14,023 nt of DNA from Clostridiales bacterium (lineage in GTDB: Bacteria; Bacillota; Clostridia; Christensenellales; CAG-138), in contig WRCT01000032.1 in assembly GCA_009783775.1 (NCBI GenBank), forward strand, positions 1 to 14,023, given 5' to 3'. The notes under the pieces were generated by a model. That model saw only the letters and a program-made list of their open reading frames with translations, was not told the origin of the DNA and did no database searches. Position 1 is the stretch's first letter. Every line of letters begins with the position of its first letter. Positions 7,158 to 13,700 of this stretch are shown in pieces. The position numbers and the translations under genes were made by a program.

Positions 7158-7248
7158 GAGTTTTGTTAAACATAGCTTTTTCGCACATCTTTTTGAGCTG
7201 TTTTGGCAAGTCGTCTTGAACCTTGTAATTGTAGAACTTGCCTCTTGT

Positions 7249-7527
7249 TCAAATTTTCTTCTTCGAGGCAATCCCATCATACGCGCCGTTGGCGGCGAGG
7301 GAGACGAGCACCGCGTTGAGAAAACACAGCGCCAGCCCGCTCCAGGCGAAAGCGCCCGCGGCGAACAAATGGCAAACCAAAACAATCAGCGCGACAAAGT
7401 AGCTGAAAATTCTGGTGGGGATACGCGCAAACAAAGCGGTCCCCTTAAACAACTGCGTGACCATCGTGGTGGCAAGCAATACGCCGCCGCTTGTGGACAG
7501 CGAGTTCCAGGTGAAAAAATCCGGCAT
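7249..7527 (-). CDS. Phage-type holin, Hol44 / Phage_holin_5_2-like
   Basis: A 92-aa hydrophobic protein expected to form membrane lesions that release or activate the endolysin. Three membrane segments are visible (about 11-27, 39-57 and 61-79). The pattern W-x-x-L-x-T-x-G-G near the start, TQLFKG, ARIPTRIFSY and the conserved-looking end NAVLVSLAANGAYDGI match holin superfamily V proteins such as Hol44. The start is the ATG at 7525-7527 with AAAGGA 9 nt upstream. An in-frame ATG six codons earlier overlaps the XhlA stop region and has no proper ribosome site; a dual start, as in some phage holins, cannot be excluded. It is the last gene of the lysis cassette. The downstream sequence stays open in the same frame, interrupted only by two UGA codons. 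Confidence 0.82.
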   Translation of the reverse strand: MPDFFTWNSLSTSGGVLLATTMVTQLFKGTALFARIPTRIFSYFVALIVLVCHLFAAGAFAWSGLALCFLNAVLVSLAANGAYDGIASKKKI

Positions 7528-7544
7528 AAGATGCAATCCTTTCA

Positions 7545-7751
7545 TTATTTGGCCAGCAGCCAGCCGATAAAGGCGGCGGCCAGCAAGGTAATCACTTGCG
7601 TGACCAGCGTTTCCCATCGGCGGCTGCCCCTGGATTCCAACAGGCGAATCCGCTGTTCGTGGTCGGCCTGCTGTGAGAGCGCGGTGTCCAGTTTGATCTC
7701 GATCGCAGAGAGTTTTTGCAGCATTTTCCCGATTTCTTTTTCCACTTCCAT
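7545..7751 (-). CDS. XhlA-like hemolysin / holin-associated membrane protein
   Basis: A 68-aa protein with the XhlA architecture: an N-terminal amphipathic coiled-coil (about 1-43, EKEIGKMLQKLSAIEIKLDT... heptads), a basic SRGSRRWE junction and one C-terminal membrane helix (about 48-66) ending in LLAK. XhlA proteins of PBSX-like prophages work with a holin to open the membrane. The ATG at 7749-7751 has a perfect AGGAGG 8 nt upstream. It lies 12 bp after the endolysin stop and 17 bp before the holin start, all leftward. Confidence 0.85.
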   Translation of the reverse strand: MEVEKEIGKMLQKLSAIEIKLDTALSQQADHEQRIRLLESRGSRRWETLVTQVITLLAAAFIGWLLAK

Positions 7752-7763
7752 AGCCGTCTCCTC

Positions 7764-8522
7764 CTAACCGTAGACCTTGAGCCGACCGAACTTGGCCCAC
7801 CAGGCCGTCCCGTTTTGGTCAATGCCCTCAAATACCACGCCGACGTCCCGACCCTTGGCGTGAATCACGCCGCCTTGTCCCGTGTATATCCCGACGTGCG
7901 TTTTGTCGTTTACATTGGACGCGTTCACGCGAAAGAGCAGATCGCCCGGGCGCAGTGCGGTCTTTTTGATCTCGTTGCATTGCCGCCATAGACCGTCGCA
8001 GTCATTCTTTTTGGCAAGAAGGCCCTGACGGATCAAGCCCGCGCTGACCAAACCGCTGCAATCGTGCGCGCGCAGGTCTGTCAACCCCCATTTAATGGCC
8101 TTTTTCCAATAGGCCACGGAGCGGTCGGCATTGGCCTTGCTTGTGTCGCGCCCGCGAATCCACGCCTCCGTCACGGGCGAGAGGTCGCACGCGCCCCAGG
8201 CGTAAACATCGCCCAAGCGGGTCAGCGCCCAGGACACCAGGGCCAAAGCATTTTTATTCGGCTCGGGCGGCGGCATCTCCGGCACGGCCAGACCTTGGTC
8301 CGCCAGCAGCGCGGCCCAGGTCTTGGACCCCACAATACCGTCGACCGCCAGCTTTCGGGCGGTCTGATAGCGGACCACCGCGTCATGCGTGTCGGCGCCA
8401 AAGGTAGAATTGGTGATTTTGGTAATGCTTTTGGCATAGAACCCAAGGGCAAACAGTGCGTCCTTTGCGTAGCGCACGTCCTCGCCGACCATGCCTTGTT
8501 TTAGGTTTCGTGTCAATTCCAT
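7764..8522 (-). CDS. Endolysin: peptidoglycan-binding domain plus NlpC/P60 cysteine peptidase
   Basis: A 252-aa cell-wall hydrolase. Residues about 5-73 form a PG_binding_1 domain (LKQGMVGEDVRYAKDALFALGF ending in DGIVGSKTWAALL). A Pro-rich linker PEMPPPEPNK (81-90) follows, then an NlpC/P60 domain. The predicted catalytic residues are C155 (HDCSGLVSAG), H209 (KTHVGIYTG) and H221 (GVIHAKG). There is no signal peptide, so export would need the holin, as for phage endolysins. It is first in the cassette endolysin-XhlA-holin. The start ATG (8520-8522) has only a weak purine-rich AGAAAGAAG site. No tail, capsid, integrase or repressor gene is in view, so this is a prophage remnant or a domesticated lysis module. 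GC content matches the host, unlike the orphan gene to its left. Confidence 0.9.
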   Translation of the reverse strand: MELTRNLKQGMVGEDVRYAKDALFALGFYAKSITKITNSTFGADTHDAVVRYQTARKLAVDGIVGSKTWAALLADQGLAVPEMPPPEPNKNALALVSWALTRLGDVYAWGACDLSPVTEAWIRGRDTSKANADRSVAYWKKAIKWGLTDLRAHDCSGLVSAGLIRQGLLAKKNDCDGLWRQCNEIKKTALRPGDLLFRVNASNVNDKTHVGIYTGQGGVIHAKGRDVGVVFEGIDQNGTAWWAKFGRLKVYG

Positions 8523-8550
8523 TTTAACGTTCTTCTTTCTTTTGTTGTGC

Positions 8551-8576
8551 GGCGGGACGGGGAGGACCGCCCCGCC
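8551..8576. other. GC-rich hairpin upstream of the endolysin gene
   Basis: GGCGGGACGG (8551-8560) and CCGCCCCGCC (8567-8576) form a 10-bp stem with one mismatch around a GGAGGA loop. On the plus strand it is followed by GTTTGTTT, so it could act as a weak rightward terminator, but no rightward gene precedes it. On the minus strand it would lie in the endolysin leader and has no U-tract. Confidence 0.45.
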
Positions 8577-8584
8577 GTTTGTTT

Positions 8585-8748
8585 GGGCACCTCTAAAAAC
8601 TCCAGGCGTACATCTTTACCGCGCCTTTGACCACATTTCTTTGGCAAAAAGCCTCGCAATAGGCTTTCGGCTATTGCTGCGTTTTTTGCCTGTGAACTGC
8701 GGCCAAATTCACGGCAAATCTGCACACCAATAGTTTTTAGAGGTGCCC
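8585..8748. mobile_element. MITE-like palindromic element, 164 bp
   Basis: Perfect 17-bp terminal inverted repeats, GGGCACCTCTAAAAACT (8585-8601) and its complement (8732-8748), bound a 164-bp segment. The whole segment is an imperfect palindrome: two arms of exactly 78 nt (8585-8662 and 8671-8748) around an 8-nt centre align without gaps, with about 57 of 78 positions complementary. The inner arms include GCAATAG/CTATTGC and GGCAAAAA/TTTTTTGCC. The flanks begin with T runs, so a TTT target duplication is possible but not provable. It has no coding capacity for a transposase and would be a non-autonomous element. The copy number in the genome is unknown. Confidence 0.75.
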
Positions 8749-9001
8749 TTTTTCCGTCATCCAAGAAGGAAAAACACACAGGCAAAAAGGGTCCGGCGTT
8801 TCTTTTGTATAATCGGCCGTTTGGAGGAAAAACGGCAAGGCAAGCGCCCCGTCTAAATTGGCGGGGGACAAGGATATGATATTTGCCGAAACTCTTTTCA
8901 CAAGGGGCTTCCTTTCTTTTGTAGCGGATCTGCCGAACAAGGGGGGAATCCTGTCCGGCAAGATTAGAATAACACGTAAAACTCTGCGGGAATTCTTATT
9001 A
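8749..9001. other. Non-coding gap between the palindromic element and the metF promoter
   Basis: No convincing gene, tRNA or recognised riboswitch is seen here. It holds two hairpins: GCCGTTT/AAACGGC (8816-8822 and 8830-8836, GGAGGAA loop) and TGCCGAACA/TGTCCGGCA (8931-8939 and 8952-8960, one mismatch). A TATAAT stands at 8808-8813 without a -35. I looked for S-box, cobalamin and tetrahydrofolate riboswitch motifs and found none. Confidence 0.4.
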
Positions 9002-9030
9002 TTTTCATTTTCTGTCCCGTATGTTATACT
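9002..9030 (+). promoter_or_regulatory. Predicted extended -10 promoter of the metF-metH operon
   Basis: The -35 candidate is TTTTCA (9002-9007), followed by a 17-bp spacer and TATACT (9025-9030), preceded by TGT to give an extended -10. Transcription near 9037 would leave a leader of about 22 nt, too short for a riboswitch, so control by a SAM or B12 riboswitch is not supported from this start site. Confidence 0.55.
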
Positions 9031-9058
9031 ATATGAGAAATTGGCAAGGAGGGTGCTT

Positions 9059-9925
9059 ATGTATCTGTCACAACTGCTGACCGGAGGCGCGCGCGCCCTC
9101 TCCTTTGAGGTCTTCCCGCCCAAATTGTCACATGATTATTCCACGGTCGAGACAGCCGTTGCCCAAATCGCCGCGCTTTCTCCCGCCTTTGTCAGCGTGA
9201 CCTGCGGCGCGGGCGGCAGCAACGCAGTCCTTGGCGAGCGGCTGGCCGCCTCCGTGCAAAAACGGTTCAACGTGCCCGCGCTTTCACACATGACCTGCGT
9301 GCACGCGACGCGGGAGGGCGTGCAGGCGCACCTTCGCGCTTTGCGCGGCGCCGGCATTTGTAACATTCTGGCCATGCGGGGGGATCTGCCGGCCGGTTAT
9401 TCCCACGGTGATTTTCGCTATGCTTCTGATTTGGTTACAGAAATCAAGGCCTTCGGTGGGTTCTGCATTGGCGGCGCCTGTTACCCCGAGGGGCATATCG
9501 AGGCCGCGAGCTTAACGCAGGACCTTGCGCATATCCGTGAAAAGGCAGACGCGGGCTGTGAATTCTTGATCACCCAAATGTTTTTTGAAAATGAAATCCT
9601 CTACCGTTACCGCGATATGCTGGCGCGGCACGGCGTATTTGTGCCCCTTGTGGCGGGAATCATGCCCGTCACAAACGCGCGCCAGATCACCCGCATTTGC
9701 GCGCTCTCCGGCACTCGCCTGCCAAGCAAGTTTCTTTGCCTGATCGAGCGGTTCGAAAACGATCCCGCCGCCATGCAGCAGGCGGGGATTATCTATGCCG
9801 CGGGGCAGATTATCGACCTTTTTGCCAACGGTATCGACGCGGTCCACGTCTACTCCATGAACAAACCCGAGGTCGCGAAAAGCATAAAGGAGAACATTTC
9901 CCGCATCTTGGAGTCGCCGCAATGA
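9059..9925 (+). CDS. metF: Methylenetetrahydrofolate reductase
   Basis: MetF (288 aa, TIM barrel, FAD) reduces 5,10-methylenetetrahydrofolate to 5-methyltetrahydrofolate, the methyl donor for MetH. Family landmarks are ALSFEVFPPK (13-22, with acid/base E17), FVSVTCGAGGS (44-54), the folate-contacting MRGDLP (106-111, D109), TQMFFE (172-177) and AGIMPVTN (199-206). The C-terminal YSMNKPEVAKSI matches the usual end of the barrel. The ATG at 9059 is chosen because AAGGAGG lies 6 nt upstream and the family fold begins here; the open frame continues upstream but there it runs through the promoter. The stop overlaps the next start (ATGA). As in many anaerobes the electron donor, often a partner subunit, is not evident nearby. 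Confidence 0.94.
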   Translation: MYLSQLLTGGARALSFEVFPPKLSHDYSTVETAVAQIAALSPAFVSVTCGAGGSNAVLGERLAASVQKRFNVPALSHMTCVHATREGVQAHLRALRGAGICNILAMRGDLPAGYSHGDFRYASDLVTEIKAFGGFCIGGACYPEGHIEAASLTQDLAHIREKADAGCEFLITQMFFENEILYRYRDMLARHGVFVPLVAGIMPVTNARQITRICALSGTRLPSKFLCLIERFENDPAAMQQAGIIYAAGQIIDLFANGIDAVHVYSMNKPEVAKSIKENISRILESPQ

Positions 9926-10533
9926 TAACGCGGTATCAGGCCTCGGCCGCGGAGGTTGCGGTATCGTCCGAACAGGCTTTGCACTATGCGGGACAGGGCG
10001 CTTTGCCGCCCTCGCGGGAGCTGGCGGACTTACTTGCCTCCTGTTTGGTTGAATTTTCAGGCGTAGCGGCCTATCGCGCGGCCGCGCTGGAAGTGGAAAT
10101 CATGCGGACAGGAGCCGGACTGACACTCGGCCCGCTTTATGTGGAAAGCAAAGACCTTTCCGCACACCTGGAAGGCTGTGACCGTGCCATTCTCTTTTGC
10201 GCCACGGTGGGAGGGGAACCGGATCGGCTCTTGCTGCGTTATGGCAGGCAGCAGACCGGCCGCGCGGTCTTACTTGACGCCATTGGCTCCGCGGCCGTCG
10301 AGGCGTGGTGCGACAAAATTGTCTCGAATTTGGCCAAAGGGCGAATACTGCGCCCCCGTTTTTCACCGGGGTACGGCGATTTTGCCCTCTCCTGTCAGGG
10401 GGATCTGCTCGCCCTTTTGTCCGCCGCGCAGACCACGGGTATTTCGGTCACGGCCGCGGGCATGATGACGCCGCAAAAATCCGTGACCGCCGTTGTTGGC
10501 ATACAAGCCGCTATGATTGAGGAAAGACGATGA
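9922..10533 (+). CDS. Stand-alone methionine synthase reactivation domain protein
   Basis: This 203-aa protein corresponds to the AdoMet-binding reactivation domain that in E. coli forms the C-terminus of MetH (PF02965). It is expected to bind S-adenosylmethionine and support reductive methylation of oxidised cob(II)alamin on MetH. The diagnostic stretch is RFSPGYGDFALSCQ (about 153-166), followed by LLALLSAAQTTGISVTAAGMM and TPQKSVTAVVG. The ATG overlaps the metF stop (ATGA), with GGAG 8 nt upstream, and the gene's own stop overlaps the metH start (ATGA), so the three are translationally coupled. Its partner MetH lacks this domain, which makes the assignment firm. Thermotoga maritima TM0269 is a known example of such a separate domain. 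Confidence 0.9.
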   Translation: MITRYQASAAEVAVSSEQALHYAGQGALPPSRELADLLASCLVEFSGVAAYRAAALEVEIMRTGAGLTLGPLYVESKDLSAHLEGCDRAILFCATVGGEPDRLLLRYGRQQTGRAVLLDAIGSAAVEAWCDKIVSNLAKGRILRPRFSPGYGDFALSCQGDLLALLSAAQTTGISVTAAGMMTPQKSVTAVVGIQAAMIEERR

Positions 10534-12872
10534 CCATTCGTGACGCGATAAAAACAGGAACCCTGTTCTTTGACGGCGGCTGCGGCACTTCGCTGCAGGC
10601 GCAGGGGCTGCGGCCGGGCGAGCTGCCCGAACGGTGGAATCTGCAATACCCCGATCGCATTCTGGCGCTGCACCGCGCCTATCTTGCGGCGGGCGCGCAG
10701 ATCCTCAAAACCAATACCTTCGGCGCGAATCCGCTGAAATTTGACAAAACCGAACACAAAGCAATCATTCAAGCCGGCGCAGCCCTTGCCAAACAAGCCG
10801 TGGCGGACTGCGCGGACCGGTTTGTGGCGCTGGATATCGGCCCGTTGGGGCGGCTGCTTGCCCCGCTGGGGGATTTGGGCTTTGAGGACGCGGTCACCCT
10901 GTTCGCGCAAACCGCCGAAATCGGCGCGGCCTGCGGTGTGGACTGCATTTTGATCGAGACTATGATGGACTCTCTGGAGACCAAAGCCGCTGTCCTGGCG
11001 GCAAAAGAGACCAACCTGCCCGTTTTGGTGACGAATACCTATGGTGCGGACGGCAAATTGCTCACCGGCGCCACGCCCGCCGCAATGGCGGTACTGCTGG
11101 AGGGCCTGCGCGTGGACGCGCTGGGGGCCAACTGCGGATTGGGGCCAAAGCAATTGCTGCCCGTTGTGCAAGAGCTGAGTGGGGCGACCGCGCTGCCCGT
11201 TATTGTCAATCCCAACGCGGGCCTGCCGCAGATGGTGGGAGACAGTGCGGTATTTGTCCTTTCGCCCGAGGCCTTTGCCGCAGAAATGGCGGCGCTTTTT
11301 CGCGCGGGCGCGACCCTGCTGGGCGGTTGCTGCGGCACGACGCCCGCGCATATCGCCGCGCTGACAAAAGCAATCTCGCCTCTTGCGTCCCTGTCGCGCA
11401 TAGTCACGCCGCGCACGTTGGTCTCCTCATACGCACAGGTGTTGGAGCTGGGCAAGGCCCCCGTTGTGATCGGCGAGCGGCTCAATCCCACGGGCAAGCC
11501 CCGTCTGAAGGAGGCCTTGCGCGCCGGAGATATGGATTTTCTGGTGCAGGAGGCGCTGGCGCAGCAAAACGCGGGCGCGCAGGCGCTGGATGTTAACGTT
11601 GGCTTGCCCGAATTGGACGAACCTACGCTCTTGCCGCGCGCGGTCACCGCGCTTGCCGCCGCCGTGCCCCTGCCCTTGCAACTGGATTCGGGCGATCCCA
11701 AGGCGCTTGCCGCCGCCATGCGCGTATACAATGGCAAGCCGCTTGTCAATTCTGTTTCAGGTAAACAGGAGAGCATGGACGCCGTCTTTCCGCTTGTGGC
11801 GCAATACGGCGGCGTGGCCGTCGCTCTTACCCTGGACGAGAAGGGCATTCCCGAAACGGCGGAGGAACGGGTGAATGTCGCCCTGCGTATCCGCGCGGAG
11901 GCCATGCGGTATGGGATTGCTGAGTCGGACTTGCTCTTTGACCCGCTCACCCTGCCCGTTGCGGTGGACCCGCAGAACGCGGAGATTACGCTTGAGGCGG
12001 TGCGGCGGTTAACCGTGCTCGGACTGCGCACCATTCTCGGGATTTCCAATGTTTCCTTCGGTTTGCCCGATCGGGAAACCGTCAACGCGGGCTTTTTGGC
12101 CCGCGCACTGGAAACGGGGCTGTCCGCCGCCATTCTCAACCCTCTGTCATCCACGCTGATGGAAGTTGCAGCAAGAGGCGGCGGCGCGGAATATAAGCTG
12201 CCGGAACTCTCGCAAGCGGCGGAACATGAGGAAACGGGCTCGCTGTCTCAAGCCATTGAGCGCGGGCTGGCGGGCCGTGCCGAGACCCTGTGCCGCGCGC
12301 TGCTTGAAACAGAAGCGCCGATTGCCGTTATCGAGGGGCATATCATTCCCGCTTTAGACGCGGTGGGCCGTGGGTTTGAAAACAAGACCGTATACCTGCC
12401 CGGCCTGCTGTTGGCGGCGGAGGCAGCCAAAGCCGCCTTTGGCGTTGCGCGAAAAAAACTGCCGTCGGTCGGCGAGCAAAGCGCGGCCAAAACGATTGTC
12501 CTGGCCACCGTGCGAGGGGATATTCACGATATCGGCAAGAACATCGCGGCGGCGTTGCTGGAGAACTACGGGTATCGGGTGCTGGATCTGGGCAGGGATG
12601 TGCCGCCGGAGACGGTGGCTGGGCGCGTATTGGCGGAGCGCGCGCCGCTGGCGGGACTCTCCGCGCTTATGACGACCACAGTGCCCGCCATGCGCGAGAC
12701 GATCGCCTTGCTGCGCAAACACGCACCCCAAACGCGGATTATGGTCGGCGGCGCGGTGCTGACCGAGGCGCTCGCGGCCATGCTGGGCGCGGATTGTTAT
12801 GCGGCGGACGCCATGGCCGGCGTACGTTTCGCGGAACAAGTTTTTGCAAATGTTCCACGTGGAACATTTTGA
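10530..12872 (+). CDS. metH: Cobalamin-dependent methionine synthase lacking the reactivation domain
   Basis: MetH moves the methyl group from 5-methyltetrahydrofolate through cobalamin to homocysteine. The 780 aa hold four parts. The homocysteine-binding barrel (about 1-285) has zinc ligands C202 (ANCGLGP) and C267/C268 (LLGGCCGT). The pterin-binding barrel (about 310-560) contains VIGERLNPTGK and ALDVNVGLP. The B12 cap is helical (about 565-645), and the Rossmann B12 domain (about 650-770) carries the cobalt-ligating H666 in GDIHDIGKN, then SALMTTTVPAM and VGGAVLT. It ends about 400 residues before an E. coli-type MetH would, because the AdoMet domain is encoded separately just upstream. 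The ATG has GAGGA 6 nt upstream. The last codons (about NVPRGTF) are written by a parS palindrome. Confidence 0.96.
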   Translation: MTIRDAIKTGTLFFDGGCGTSLQAQGLRPGELPERWNLQYPDRILALHRAYLAAGAQILKTNTFGANPLKFDKTEHKAIIQAGAALAKQAVADCADRFVALDIGPLGRLLAPLGDLGFEDAVTLFAQTAEIGAACGVDCILIETMMDSLETKAAVLAAKETNLPVLVTNTYGADGKLLTGATPAAMAVLLEGLRVDALGANCGLGPKQLLPVVQELSGATALPVIVNPNAGLPQMVGDSAVFVLSPEAFAAEMAALFRAGATLLGGCCGTTPAHIAALTKAISPLASLSRIVTPRTLVSSYAQVLELGKAPVVIGERLNPTGKPRLKEALRAGDMDFLVQEALAQQNAGAQALDVNVGLPELDEPTLLPRAVTALAAAVPLPLQLDSGDPKALAAAMRVYNGKPLVNSVSGKQESMDAVFPLVAQYGGVAVALTLDEKGIPETAEERVNVALRIRAEAMRYGIAESDLLFDPLTLPVAVDPQNAEITLEAVRRLTVLGLRTILGISNVSFGLPDRETVNAGFLARALETGLSAAILNPLSSTLMEVAARGGGAEYKLPELSQAAEHEETGSLSQAIERGLAGRAETLCRALLETEAPIAVIEGHIIPALDAVGRGFENKTVYLPGLLLAAEAAKAAFGVARKKLPSVGEQSAAKTIVLATVRGDIHDIGKNIAAALLENYGYRVLDLGRDVPPETVAGRVLAERAPLAGLSALMTTTVPAMRETIALLRKHAPQTRIMVGGAVLTEALAAMLGADCYAADAMAGVRFAEQVFANVPRGTF
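12848..12869. promoter_or_regulatory. parS: parS-like ParB/Spo0J binding site, copy 2, inside the 3' end of metH
   Basis: The core TGTTCCACGTGGAACA (12851-12866) is identical to the copy at 6064-6079, with 22-bp symmetry (12848-12869). Both copies are also preceded by TTTTTGCAAA and followed by TTTT. Here it encodes the last residues of MetH, directly before the TGA at 12870-12872. Confidence 0.8.
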
Positions 12873-12886
12873 TAGAAAGGGGCTAT

Positions 12887-13501
12887 ATGTCTGAAGAAAA
12901 TACAATCCTTAATGATGAGCTGGAAGAGGATTTTCCCTTGCCCAAGGCGCGCCCCTGGTGGCGGCTGACTCCTTCGCGCGCCGCCGGGCTCGTTGTCGCG
13001 GGACTTCTTTTGATCTGTCTTATCCTCTGGCTGGTTCGGTTTTCCACACCGGAGCGGAGCCAGGGCCTGGTGATCAATGAAGTCGTCACCGACAACCGCG
13101 GCTGCTATGTGCACCCCACGCTGGGCATGACGCATTGGGTGGAGCTGTATAACGGCAGCGAGCGCGATATCAATCTGGCGGGCTACGGGCTTTCGGACGA
13201 CCCCAAGCACAGCTACCGCTTTCGCCTGCCCGAGGGCATCATTCCCGCGGGCGGATACCTGCTGGTGTTCTTCACCGGCGGGACGCCCCAGGCGGACGAC
13301 GAGCCGCTTGCGACTGGCTTTGGCCTGCAGAACGAGGCAGGGGTCACGCTGGTTTTGGTGGACGCGGACTATCATCTGCTGGACGAAGTGCGCGTGCCCT
13401 GGCTGGACGTCAATCAGGCCTATGCCAGGGTGAACGCCACCGATTTTGCCGTCACGGACACCCCCACGCCGCTGGGCGAAAACGTCTTTGGAAACCCATA
13501 G
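12887..13501 (+). CDS. Membrane-anchored lamin-tail (LTD) domain protein
   Basis: A 204-aa protein with an acidic cytoplasmic N-terminus (about 1-30), one membrane helix (32-51, AAGLVVAGLLLICLILWLV) and an extracellular lamin-tail domain (about 59-165). LTD features are the opening LVINEVVTDN, HWVELYNGSERDINLAGYGL, SDDPKHSYRFRLPEG and IIPAGGYLLVFFTGG. Bacterial LTDs are secreted or membrane-tethered Ig-like folds found alone or next to nucleases and CotH kinases; no enzymatic domain is present here. The start ATG at 12887 has AAAGGGG 4-6 nt upstream and lies 14 bp after the metH stop, so the gene is probably co-transcribed with met genes although its role is unknown. The Asp and Glu residues near its start are not a signal peptide; the helix works as an uncleaved anchor. 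Confidence 0.85.
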   Translation: MSEENTILNDELEEDFPLPKARPWWRLTPSRAAGLVVAGLLLICLILWLVRFSTPERSQGLVINEVVTDNRGCYVHPTLGMTHWVELYNGSERDINLAGYGLSDDPKHSYRFRLPEGIIPAGGYLLVFFTGGTPQADDEPLATGFGLQNEAGVTLVLVDADYHLLDEVRVPWLDVNQAYARVNATDFAVTDTPTPLGENVFGNP

Positions 13502-13522
13502 AAAAATCGGGCAAATACGAGG

Positions 13523-13551
13523 TTGACATTTTAAGGAATAGTAAGTAAAAT
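13523..13551 (+). promoter_or_regulatory. Strong promoter for tRNA-Gly and tuf
   Basis: TTGACA (13523-13528), a 17-bp spacer and TAAAAT (13546-13551) give a near-consensus sigma-A promoter. Transcription should begin near 13558, 17 nt before the tRNA. No terminator separates it from the preceding LTD gene. Confidence 0.8.
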
Positions 13552-13574
13552 AGGAATGCTGCCCAAGGCGGTTT

Positions 13575-13648
13575 GCGGGTGTAGCTCAGTGGCAGAGCTC
13601 CAGCTTCCCAAGCTGGCTATGTGGGTTCGATTCCCATCACCCGCTCCA
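13575..13648 (+). tRNA. tRNA-Gly (anticodon CCC), CCA encoded
   Basis: A complete cloverleaf can be drawn: acceptor GCGGGTG/CACCCGC, D arm GCTC/GAGC, anticodon stem CCAGC/GCTGG with loop TTCCCAA, and a T arm with the TTCGATT loop closed by GTGGG/CCCAT. The anticodon CCC is at 13607-13609 and decodes GGG glycine codons. The terminal CCA is encoded (13646-13648). It lies 52 bp before tuf, probably on the same transcript. Confidence 0.95.
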
Positions 13649-13700
13649 AACAGCCCTGGCGGCAAAGAAATTTGAGAGTATTATTATAAGGAGAAAATCA

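Noticed and set aside
8858..9058. Upstream extension of metF by 67 codons
   Set aside because: It runs through the extended -10 promoter, and the ATG at 9059 has a perfect ribosome site at the family's usual start.
8749..9058. SAM, cobalamin or tetrahydrofolate riboswitch ahead of metF
   Set aside because: I looked for their core motifs and saw none; the best promoter leaves a leader of only about 22 nt.
8737..9123. 128-codon minus-strand open frame between the palindromic element and metF
   Set aside because: It covers the metF promoter and start on the other strand, has no ribosome site and no recognisable domain.
11039..12154. 371-codon minus-strand open frame opposite metH
   Set aside because: Ser/Ala/Thr-rich shadow of metH codon bias with no ribosome site.
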